From contig OZ251573.1 of the NCBI GenBank assembly GCA_965243545.1, positions 1,922,001-1,986,000 on the forward strand: a DNA stretch of 64,000 bases, written 5' to 3'. The notes beneath the pieces were generated by a model. That model had not been told where the DNA came from. It did no database searches and saw nothing but the letters and a program-made list of their open reading frames with translations. This document shows positions 26,300-32,923 of this stretch, piece by piece (positions within the stretch are counted from its first letter, which is position 1; the number at the start of each line of letters is the position of its first letter). The DNA is from CATQHW01 sp965243545. GTDB lineage: Bacteria; Spirochaetota; Spirochaetia; SZUA-6; Bin103. A program made the translations under genes and the position numbers.

Positions 26300-27028
26300 C
26301 TTCCGCCGTGCGACCGTGATGATCTCAGGACTCGTATCAGTCAGCGGCTGTCGGTGCCAGTCGCCGAACTGCTCCTCGATTGTCAGACCGGCGTCGCGCA
26401 AGAACCGGGACAGCGAGTCCGCATCCAGAAACCTCAACGTACTGCGGCTGACCCGAGGCCGATCCCACCTTGGGCTGGTGAAGGTAACGGTGAACGAAAC
26501 AGTATCTCCAACAACCGGCGTTTCCACGCGGTGGGCCATTCGTACTACGGCGCCGCCATGCGTAATTTCCACTGCGTTGGCGGGAATCCAGGCTTCCCAT
26601 GCTCGCGCCAGCGGATTGCGGGTTTCGAACACGAAGCGGCCGTCCCCGGTGAGAGCGGACCGTACCGCGGCCAGGGACGACCGCAGTTGGTCGTCTCCAA
26701 CCAACACTTGGAATGCGTGACCGGTCATCACGATGAGGTCGAACGCCCGACGCCAGTCGACCGACGCGGCGTTACCGAGCCGCCATTCCACGTCCCGGCG
26801 TGACTGTGCCTGTCGCAGCATCGCTTTGGCGGGATCGAGTCCGCATAGTCGGCCCGTGTGTCCCGATTCCCGGGCCAAACGCAGCAACCTGCCCGTCCCG
26901 CAGCCGACATCGAGCACGCTCCTCGCCGACATCACCAGAGGCAGGTAGAAGCCGAAGTCTCGCCTTCCCTCGCAAAATGAGTCATATAACTCAGCAAGTC
27001 TTGAATCGGAAAACAAGCGGTCTACCAT
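25928..27028 (-). CDS. Class I SAM-dependent methyltransferase fused in frame to hsdR debris
   Basis: Residues 1-243 form a complete-looking small-molecule or protein methyltransferase: motif I SVLDVGCGTGRLLRLA, acidic loop CGLDPAKAML, FDLIVMTGHAFQVL and GDGRFVFETRNP, ending naturally at EIITVARRK. No stop follows. The frame runs directly into the HsdR fragment (EDTFEDRINRL...FAFTATPKNKTLE) and finally into out-of-frame Thr/Pro-rich residues, ending at 25928. The fused tail is probably an accident of insertion or deletion. ATG 27028 is chosen; a GTG two codons earlier is possible. Substrate is unknown. Confidence 0.75.
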   Translation of the reverse strand: MVDRLFSDSRLAELYDSFCEGRRDFGFYLPLVMSARSVLDVGCGTGRLLRLARESGHTGRLCGLDPAKAMLRQAQSRRDVEWRLGNAASVDWRRAFDLIVMTGHAFQVLVGDDQLRSSLAAVRSALTGDGRFVFETRNPLARAWEAWIPANAVEITHGGAVVRMAHRVETPVVGDTVSFTVTFTSPRWDRPRVSRSTLRFLDADSLSRFLRDAGLTIEEQFGDWHRQPLTDTSPEIITVARRKAIQHVDEARAARVAGEEDTFEDRINRLMESRRLLPNASYFAFTATPKNKTLEIFGAPDPRPDDAVRHASTTTTMKQCSTSATTPTPSATPSPTTTGRRSWPTKPTRPAARSAGRHGPRPCLFR

Positions 27029-27349
27029 TGGCACCGTGGACTTTGCCCCTATCGGCGGCGGACGTCAAGGAGCCGATCGCGATGCGGCTATGCGCGGACG
27101 AAGGGGCGCGCGAGCGGACGCGGGACGGCTCGCTGACACTCAACTCGGCGGCGCTGCTGCAGAACGCATTCGACCGGCAGGAGCGCAAGCGCAAGCAGTC
27201 CGGCGGCGGGCGTAGCGCGAAGGTCGGCGTCCGGCCGGCCGCGACGCCTAACCTAACCTAACGGATCGGCGCCGGACGCCGACGCGCCGCCTCGCGGGCC
27301 CATCGCACCGGCGCAGGCGAAGGAGCGGGCGGAGCCACACGCGGCGCCG
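27029..27349. other. Stretch without a supported gene between the methyltransferase and HNH genes
   Basis: The 320-nt stretch is open for about 90 codons on the plus strand in one frame (to TAA at 27259-27261), encoding charged text such as DEGARERTRDGSL and FDRQERKRKQS. I recognise no family and no start signal. The direct repeat cctaacctaacctaac-like run around 27247-27262 ends it. It may be debris of a gene. Confidence 0.4.
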
Positions 27350-27907
27350 GTGCTCGAATCGTCGGCGCGGGAAGCGGTCGAACGCCACGACCCGGCCCGC
27401 CCGCCGCGAGGTCGGCGCACCGGAACCCGGGCCGTGTCCTTCGGCGCCGGCCAGACTTCGGCGCCGAAGGACACGGCCGGGCCGGACGCGACGGCGGCGG
27501 GCGGTGCGGGGGAAACTTCGGCGCCGAAGGAGGCAGGCCGGTCAGACGCCGCATCCGCGCAACCGAACGCAGCGATCCCACCCGCCGCAGAGGTCCGACC
27601 TTCGGCGCCAAAGGTGGAATGCCGCCGGCAACCGCAAGCCGCGATAGCGCAGGCTCAGGTTCGGAGCCGCACCATCCCGGTGGCAATCCAGCGGCATGTC
27701 CGGAAGCGCGACGAGGGCTGCTGCAGCTACGCCGACCGGTCCAGCGGGCGCCGTTGCCGTTCCCAGCATCTGCTCCAGATCGATCACGTCCTTCCGTTCG
27801 CACTCGGCGGCAGCGCCGAACCCGTCAATCTCCGTCTGCTGTGCGCCACCCATCACCGCCACCGGCATGCGCGCCGGGGCGGCGGACCAGACAGCGTGCC
27901 GGCGTGA
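27350..27907 (+). CDS. HNH endonuclease with repeat-rich N-terminal region
   Basis: The C-terminal third is a clear HNH nuclease: RTIPVAIQRHVRKRDEGCC, then RCRSQHLLQIDHVLPFALGG and NLRLLCATHHRHRHARR, giving the metal-binding Cys, His-Asp-His, Asn and His positions of the McrA-like HNH fold. In relatives this domain follows a long helical N-terminal region; here that is replaced by low-complexity Ala/Pro-rich sequence with the word SAPK recurring three times, encoded by GGCGCC-centred palindromes. The GTG start at 27350 is uncertain and the gene may be a 5'-truncated survivor. It is read opposite to its neighbours. Confidence 0.65.
   Translation: MLESSAREAVERHDPARPPRGRRTGTRAVSFGAGQTSAPKDTAGPDATAAGGAGETSAPKEAGRSDAASAQPNAAIPPAAEVRPSAPKVECRRQPQAAIAQAQVRSRTIPVAIQRHVRKRDEGCCSYADRSSGRRCRSQHLLQIDHVLPFALGGSAEPVNLRLLCATHHRHRHARRGGGPDSVPA
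27430..27478. repeat. 20-bp perfect inverted repeat inside the HNH gene
   Basis: GGCCGTGTCCTTCGGCGCCG (27430-27449) is exactly complementary to 27459-27478, with a 9-nt spacer. It lies within coding sequence and would form a very stable hairpin in mRNA or single-stranded DNA. Confidence 0.85.
27456..27615. repeat. Series of GGCGCC-centred palindromes (CTTCGGCGCCGAAG)
   Basis: The 14-nt palindrome occurs at 27456-27469 and 27516-27529, with a one-mismatch version at 27598-27615 and a half version near 27439-27450. Each copy encodes the tripeptide Ser-Ala-Pro followed by Lys or Gly in the same frame. Confidence 0.8.
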
Positions 27908-27922
27908 CGACCCCCTCCACCG

Positions 27923-28009
27923 CTACTTGAAAGGCGCACCAGAATGATTCTCCATGGCGTTCCACGCCGCCCAAGCGCGAGCCTGGAATCGCCGGGTCGC
28001 GTCACTCAT
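27923..28009 (-). CDS. Very small ORF (28 codons), unassigned
   Basis: The ATG overlaps the TGA of the upstream small frame as ATGA (28006-28009), which is the arrangement of coupled genes. It reads SDATRRFQARAWAAWNAMENHSG and stops at TAG. I recognise no family; it may be the truncated start of a lost gene. Confidence 0.3.
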   Translation of the reverse strand: MSDATRRFQARAWAAWNAMENHSGAPFK

Positions 28010-28173
28010 GATCCGTTCTGTCCCATACTTTGCTTGAGCGTATACCGCTGTTTCCAATGGCGCAGCCGGCGCTCGACGATCGCCTCCACGTCAGCGTCCG
28101 GTTGCTGCAGCGTAATCTGGCGCAGTACGTCGGTACCGAAGTCTTCGACCTCGGCGAAGCTGAGTCCGCGCAA
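28006..28173 (-). CDS. Small ORF or gene remnant, unassigned
   Basis: From a possible TTG at 28173 the frame encodes GLSFAEVEDFGTDVL, RQITLQQPDADVEAIVERRL and RHWKQRYTLKQSM, amino-acid-wise like a real soluble helical protein. The residues upstream of the TTG are unlike coding sequence. It looks like the C-terminus of a lost gene whose neighbour begins by ATGA overlap. No function is claimed. Confidence 0.35.
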   Translation of the reverse strand: MRGLSFAEVEDFGTDVLRQITLQQPDADVEAIVERRLRHWKQRYTLKQSMGQNGS

Positions 28174-28315
28174 GCGCGATGACGACGGGCGAGTCGGGCG
28201 CCCGCCGGGACGGAGAACGCTCAGGAACGACGTCCGGGTCTACCGTCACGCCGGCTGCAGTCCGATTCGTCGTCCGAGCTATCGTCCGCCGGGTCCGGCG
28301 TGGGCCGCTACGTGG

Positions 28316-29388
28316 TCACTCCCCGGGCGCTATCTCCACCAATAGCTCCTTGCCGTACAGCGTCTGGCGGCCCCAGAACAGGTTTTCGACCTGGCTGTTG
28401 CCGCGCGGCCCTCTCAGCACTGCCCTTGCCATCGCGCCGCTGCCGCTGCCAAGCACGGTGCCGCGGGTAATTGTAACCGAGGGGGCGATCCGGTAGCCGC
28501 GCCCCGGGTCCGTGAGCTCCACCGCCACCACCTGCTTGAAAAGAATACACGGCAATTCGCCCCGCCCAATCGCGGGACGAACCTACAGTTCCAACTTCCT
28601 CCCCAGTAGCCGCTCCCGGTATTCACCACTCTGATTGGTCCTATGGAGCCGGCGTTCACTTCAACTACCACTTGCACGCCGCCATCGTACGCGGATAGGC
28701 CCGCTCGGAAAAACTCAACGGTCGGAGGAGAGGTGTAGCCGCTCCCCGCGTTACTGGCTTCAACCCGCCTGATCCGACCGGGACCCACCACGACTCCGGT
28801 TGCCCTGCGGCCTCCCGCCGGCGGCTCCCCGAACGTTACCGTTGGGGCAGCATCAACGTAGTTTGCCCCACCGCTTTCAATAATGACGTGGCTGATGTCG
28901 CCCCGGTCGATCCGCTGATCCGGGGCGGTGAGCACCAGCGCCACGGCGCCCGGACTCACTTCCGCCGAGATCGTCCACTCCGCGCCGCTGTAGTCGCCCT
29001 CGAAGGCCGGCTCGTACAAAGTGCTGGTGAAGGAGCGGCTTTCCCCGGCCAGCGCTACGCCGCCGATCGCCACGCGCACGTCGTCGACGTTGCCGGCGGT
29101 GATGGCGTCCCAGGCGAACGGCTGGGAGCGGTTGCTGGTTTCAATCCAGATGCTGCCGCCGTCATCGCCGAATTGCTCCGCATCGAGCGTCCACTTCATG
29201 GGCTCCGGCGGCTCCGGGTCCGGAGGCGGTTCCGGTGTGGGCGTGGGCGCGACAGGCGGCGGCTCGGCGCTGCCCGAACCTCCGCCGCCGCTGGCGGGCG
29301 ATGCGGGCGTGGCCGGCGCGCAAGCCGTCATGGTCATGGTGAACGCGGCTACCGCCAGCAACAGCGCGGCGGTGGTTGCGGCCCTCAT
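28316..29388 (-). pseudogene. Lipoprotein with GSGY-type repeats, interrupted by one frameshift
   Basis: The ATG at 29388 has an ideal AGGAGG (29398-29403) 9 nt upstream and starts a lipoprotein signal: AATTAALLLAVAAFTMTMTAC with the lipobox Cys. After a Pro/Gly linker comes a beta-rich domain, then repeats of the type VxxxNxGSGYxxPPTVxF (ISHVIIESGGANYVDAAPTVTF, RVEASNAGSGYTSPPTVEF, IRVVNTGSGYWGGSW). Near 28574-28576 a run of three C (minus strand) puts the frame off by one. Adding one C restores reading into AIGRGELPCILFKQVV, VAVELTDPGRGYRIAPSVTI and on to TGA 28316. A 22-nt homopolymer lies just upstream. It is probably a surface protein; whether the frameshift is real or a sequencing error cannot be told. 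Confidence 0.75.
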
Positions 29389-29397
29389 GCTCCCGAG

Positions 29398-29403
29398 CCT
29401 CCT
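29398..29403 (-). promoter_or_regulatory. Shine-Dalgarno AGGAGG of the lipoprotein gene
   Basis: A full AGGAGG on the minus strand sits 9 nt from ATG 29388 and about 4 nt downstream of the poly-C tract, so it selects the lipoprotein start independently of the upstream reading frame. Confidence 0.8.
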
Positions 29404-29407
29404 AACC

Positions 29408-29429
29408 GGGGGGGGGGGGGGGGGGGGGG
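29408..29429. repeat. Homopolymer of 22 G (plus) / 22 C (minus)
   Basis: An uninterrupted run of 22 G lies 19 nt upstream of the lipoprotein ATG. On the minus strand it is poly-C within a short upstream frame that begins at ATG 29472 behind GGGAG and, at this length, reads Pro codons straight into the lipoprotein. Tracts of this kind slip during replication and drive phase variation in other bacteria. Confidence 0.9.
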
Positions 29430-29564
29430 TAAGGGCGCTCAGGCGCGGTAGTTCTGCTGGTTTGAAGGACATATTACAGCTCCCGTAGCGGTTTTCGGAC
29501 ACAAAACGTATCGACCGCCGCGGCGGCGTGTCAACCCGCGCCGTGACCGACCGACCCGGCGCGA

Positions 29565-29780
29565 GTGCTACTCGCCTGCGGCAGCGCGACGATCGCTTCC
29601 AGCCAGTCGTTTTCGATGATCCGACGATGTTGTCCGCCGCCTCCCTTCGCCTTTCACAGGATCACGTCCCGGTACTTGCCGCGCACGTACAGGTCGCGCA
29701 GCACGTCGTCGGCGATCCGCCGGATGTAGTTTGCGATCCAGTTGAGGTCCGCCAGGTTCACCGGCACGCGCCCCCGCCGG
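29565..29780 (-). pseudogene. hsdM: Decayed type I DNA methyltransferase subunit (hsdM remnant)
   Basis: Two pieces of HsdM are legible. The first (29654-29767) reads VNLADLNWIANYIRRIADD then VLRDLYVRGKYRDVIL and hits a stop; this is the conserved N-terminal helical region. The second, in another frame near 29572-29633, reads IIENDWLEAIVALPQ, a motif that in HsdM lies hundreds of residues further on. The catalytic NPPF region between them is deleted. With the hsdR remnant on the same strand it shows that a type I system once occupied this region. Confidence 0.8.
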
Positions 29781-29930
29781 CGCCACCGTCTGCCAAGCGC
29801 CGGGACCGATCGAGCGGTCGGTTCGGCAGGTCGGTGTCATTCGTCACGAACCGACCCAAGCATAGCACGTCGAGATGGCGGGGCGGGCCCGGCCGCCGCG
29901 CCGGCGCTTGCCAACGTGGTCACCGCGCCA

Positions 29931-29936
29931 TACGAT
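29931..29936 (+). promoter_or_regulatory. -10-like box TACGAT before the ATPase-nuclease gene
   Basis: TACGAT ends 5 nt before GTG 29942 and 11 nt before ATG 29948; no Shine-Dalgarno is present. Confidence 0.45.
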
Positions 29937-29941
29937 CAGAC

Positions 29942-31549
29942 GTGAGCATGACGGCGGTCGCGCGTACGTTCAATACCGCAGGGCCGGTGGTGGCCGCCGA
30001 CCACTACCGCATCCCGCCGCTGGAACGGATCAATCTCGACGCCGTGCTCGAGTTGGTCCTGGGCAAGAAGTACTTCGTGCTGCACGCGCCGCGCCAGACC
30101 GGCAAGACCTCGGCGCTGCTGGCGCTCCGGGATCTGCTGAACGGCGGCGCGCACGGCGCTTTCCGATGCGTGTACGCCAACGTCGAAGCGGCCCAGGCGA
30201 TGCGGGAGAACGTGGCGGAAGGCATACGCACCGTGCTCGCCGAACTGGCGGTCCGGGCAAGCGTGACGTTGCGCGATGAGACCCTGGAAGGCCTCTGGCC
30301 CCAGATACTGGAGCGCGTGGGGCCGGGCGCGGCGCTACGGCAAGCGCTGCTTCGTTGGAGCATGGCCGATCCGCGGCCACTGGTGTTGCTGATCGACGAG
30401 ATCGACGCGCTGGTGGGCGACACCCTGCTGTCGGTGCTGCGGCAGCTGCGCAGCGGCTACGACCAGCGCCCGGACGCCTTCCCGCACAGCATCATCCTGT
30501 GCGGGGTGCGCGACGTGCGCGACTACCGCATCCACTCCGCCGCCGAGGACCGATTGGTGCTCGGCGGCAGCGCCTTCAACATCAAGTCAGAGTCGTTGCG
30601 CCTGGGCGACTTTTCGGATCAGGACATACGGGCGCTGCTGGGGCAGCACACCGCCGCGACCGGGCAGGCATTCACGGAGCAGGCGCAGGCGCTGCTCCAT
30701 ACCCGTACCGCCGGCCAGCCGTGGCTGGTGAACGCGCTGTGCTACGACGCCTGCTTCCGGCACGAGCCGGGCCGCGACCGCTCACGCCCGATCACGGCGG
30801 ACGCGATCCTGGAGGCGCAGGAGCGGTTGATCCTGCGCCGTGACACCCACATCGACGATCTGGGGCACAAGCTGCGCGACGAGCGCGTGCGGCGCGTGGT
30901 GGAGCCGATTCTGACCGGCGCCGACACGCAAGCATGGTCGACCGAGGACGTCGCCTACGTGCGCGACCTGGGGCTGGTGGCGCAGGACGCCGCCGGCACG
31001 CCGCGCATCGCCAACCCGATCTACGCGGAGGTGGTGCCGCGCCATCTCAACTACGCGGTGCAGGCCGGGCTGCAGCAGCAGATGGCGTGGTACGTGGACG
31101 CGGCCGGCGGCCTGGACGTGCCCGGCCTGATCGCGGCGTTCCAGGAGTTCTTCCGCGAGCACTCCGAGCACTGGATACAGCGCTTCGAGCGGTATCACGA
31201 GGCCGGCCCGCAGCTGCTGCTGCAGGCGTTCCTGCAGCGCATCGTCAACGGCGGCGGGCGGATTGAGCGGGAGTACGCGCTGGGGCGCGGGCGCACCGAT
31301 CTGCTGATCGTGTGGCCGCAGGGCGGGCGCGAACGCCGCTTCGTGGTGGAGTGCAAGGTGCTGCGCAAGGACGCGGAGCGGACCATTGCCGATGGACTTG
31401 AGCAGACCCGCGGCTACCTGGACCGTTGCGGCGCCGAGGCCGGCCACCTGATCGTGTTCGACCGCGCCCCGGAGCGAACCTGGGAGCAGAAGGTATTCCG
31501 CCGCGCCCCGGCGGGCGCCGGCGCCCCGGTCACGGTCTGGGGTATGTAG
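29942..31549 (+). CDS. AAA_35-type ATPase with C-terminal PD-(D/E)xK nuclease-like domain
   Basis: This protein of about 535 residues opens with FNTAGPVVAADHYRIPPLERI, typical of AAA_35/AAA_14-like ATPases. Walker A is APRQTGKT (about 47-54 from ATG 29948), Walker B is LVLLIDEIDAL, and sensor-like IILCGVRDVRDY follows. The C-terminus has REYALGRGRTDLLIVWP followed by RRFVVECKVLR, the Asp...Glu-x-Lys arrangement of PD-(D/E)xK nucleases. Such proteins are widespread and occur in many copies in some genomes; their role is unproven, with nucleic-acid processing or defence suggested. The start is GTG 29942 (leaderless pattern) or ATG 29948. It stands alone, downstream of the hsdM scrap. Confidence 0.8.
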   Translation: MSMTAVARTFNTAGPVVAADHYRIPPLERINLDAVLELVLGKKYFVLHAPRQTGKTSALLALRDLLNGGAHGAFRCVYANVEAAQAMRENVAEGIRTVLAELAVRASVTLRDETLEGLWPQILERVGPGAALRQALLRWSMADPRPLVLLIDEIDALVGDTLLSVLRQLRSGYDQRPDAFPHSIILCGVRDVRDYRIHSAAEDRLVLGGSAFNIKSESLRLGDFSDQDIRALLGQHTAATGQAFTEQAQALLHTRTAGQPWLVNALCYDACFRHEPGRDRSRPITADAILEAQERLILRRDTHIDDLGHKLRDERVRRVVEPILTGADTQAWSTEDVAYVRDLGLVAQDAAGTPRIANPIYAEVVPRHLNYAVQAGLQQQMAWYVDAAGGLDVPGLIAAFQEFFREHSEHWIQRFERYHEAGPQLLLQAFLQRIVNGGGRIEREYALGRGRTDLLIVWPQGGRERRFVVECKVLRKDAERTIADGLEQTRGYLDRCGAEAGHLIVFDRAPERTWEQKVFRRAPAGAGAPVTVWGM

Positions 31550-31685
31550 CGCGGCCCCGCTGTGGGGGCATCAGGACGGGGCGGCCGCCCGGCCGGCGCC
31601 GTGGAAGACCAACCGAACATCCGCCGGCGCTACCGGCGCAGCTTGGCGACCGTTCACCACGGTTGCCGGCAGTGCCCCGCCGGCA

Positions 31686-31691
31686 TAGCAT
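31686..31691 (+). promoter_or_regulatory. -10-like box TAGCAT before the second ABC-type ATPase
   Basis: TAGCAT ends 6 nt before GTG 31698, the only start that gives the full N-terminus of the ATPase. Confidence 0.45.
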
Positions 31692-31697
31692 GGCCGG

Positions 31698-32858
31698 GTG
31701 GCCGACCGCACCGACTACCGCCGCTGGAACATATCGCGCCTCGTGATGACAGCTTGGCGCAACTTCCGCCAGGAGACCTCGCTGAAGCTGCGCGGGCGCA
31801 CGTTCTTCGTCGGCCCGAACGCCTCCGGGAAGTCGAACATCCTGGATGCGCTACGGTTCATCCGCGACGTAGCCGCGATGGGGCTCAACGACGCCGTGTC
31901 CGTGCGGGGCGGGATGCGCGACGTCCGGTCGCTGCACGCCAGACAATTTCGCGGCGTGCGCATCGCGGTCGACGCCGGCCCGCGCGACGGCAGCGCCCGG
32001 TGGTCGTACGACCTGCACTTCCGCAACCATCCGCAGAGCCACCGGCCGGTCGTCGAACGCGAGCTGGTGATTCTGAACGACGAGACGATCCTCGAGCGGC
32101 CCGATGAACGGGACACGGCCGATCCCGAACGATTGACCCAGACCCATCTGGAGCAGGTGAGCGAGAATCAGCGCTTCCGTCCGCTCGCGGCGTTCTTCGG
32201 ATCGATCCGCTACCTGCACCTGGTGCCGCAGATCGTCCGCGAACGCAGACGCAACGGCGACTTCCGCGGCGACCCGTACGGCTCCGACCTGCTGGAACAG
32301 ATAGCGGAAACGAACCAGCGATCGCGCGACGCCAGACTGCGCAGGATACAGGAGGCGTTGCGCGTCGCCGTGCCCCACTTCGACCGTTTCGAGCTGGATC
32401 GCGATCTCAGAGCCAACTGGCACTTGAACGCGACCTACAATCATTGGCGCGCGCACAGCGCCAAACAGAGCGAGAGCTCCTTTTCCGACGGCACCCTCCG
32501 TCTGCTGGGGCTGTTCTGGGCGCTTGCGGAGGGAGGCGGCCCCCTTCTGCTGGAGGAGCCCGAGCTGAGCCTGCACGACTACCTGGTGTCACGCTTGGCC
32601 GGCATCATGGCGCGCATGCACCGCACCTCCGGCCGACAGGTGCTGATGACCTCACATTCAGCTGCCCTGCTCGCCGACGAGGGAATCGACCTGCAAGAGG
32701 TCTTTCTGCTCACTCCCGGAGACGAAGGCACGACGATCAGCAGAGCCGCGGAGATGGAGGATGTACGCCAGTTGGTCGAGCAAGGGTTCACGCCGGGCGA
32801 GGCGATCATGCCGCGCGCCGCCCCGGAGTCCGCCCACCAATTCACTCTCGACTTCTGA
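31698..32858 (+). CDS. AAA_21-type ATPase (RloA/OLD-like, no nuclease domain)
   Basis: This 386-residue ABC-like ATPase has Walker A GPNASGKS (39-46), a signature region SSFSDGTLRLLGLFWAL, Walker B PLLLEEPELSLH and the switch TSHSAAL. The inserted domain is short and mostly helical, and no TOPRIM nuclease follows, so an effector must come from elsewhere. The next gene, 65 nt downstream on the same strand, is a large orphan protein that may be that partner. GTG 31698 is selected by the TAGCAT box. The family includes anti-phage and abortive-infection ATPases, but many members are uncharacterised. Confidence 0.85.
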   Translation: MADRTDYRRWNISRLVMTAWRNFRQETSLKLRGRTFFVGPNASGKSNILDALRFIRDVAAMGLNDAVSVRGGMRDVRSLHARQFRGVRIAVDAGPRDGSARWSYDLHFRNHPQSHRPVVERELVILNDETILERPDERDTADPERLTQTHLEQVSENQRFRPLAAFFGSIRYLHLVPQIVRERRRNGDFRGDPYGSDLLEQIAETNQRSRDARLRRIQEALRVAVPHFDRFELDRDLRANWHLNATYNHWRAHSAKQSESSFSDGTLRLLGLFWALAEGGGPLLLEEPELSLHDYLVSRLAGIMARMHRTSGRQVLMTSHSAALLADEGIDLQEVFLLTPGDEGTTISRAAEMEDVRQLVEQGFTPGEAIMPRAAPESAHQFTLDF

Positions 32859-32896
32859 CGCCGCGGTCTCATCTTGACTTTCGATGGCCACAGGCT

Positions 32897-32902
32897 TATG
32901 AT
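32897..32902 (+). promoter_or_regulatory. -10-like box TATGAT before the 541-aa orphan gene
   Basis: TATGAT ends 21 nt before ATG 32924, giving a predicted leader of about 14 nt without a Shine-Dalgarno. The orphan may therefore be transcribed separately from the ATPase. Confidence 0.4.
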
Positions 32903-32923
32903 CGCGGTCGGGCTTCCAGAGTC

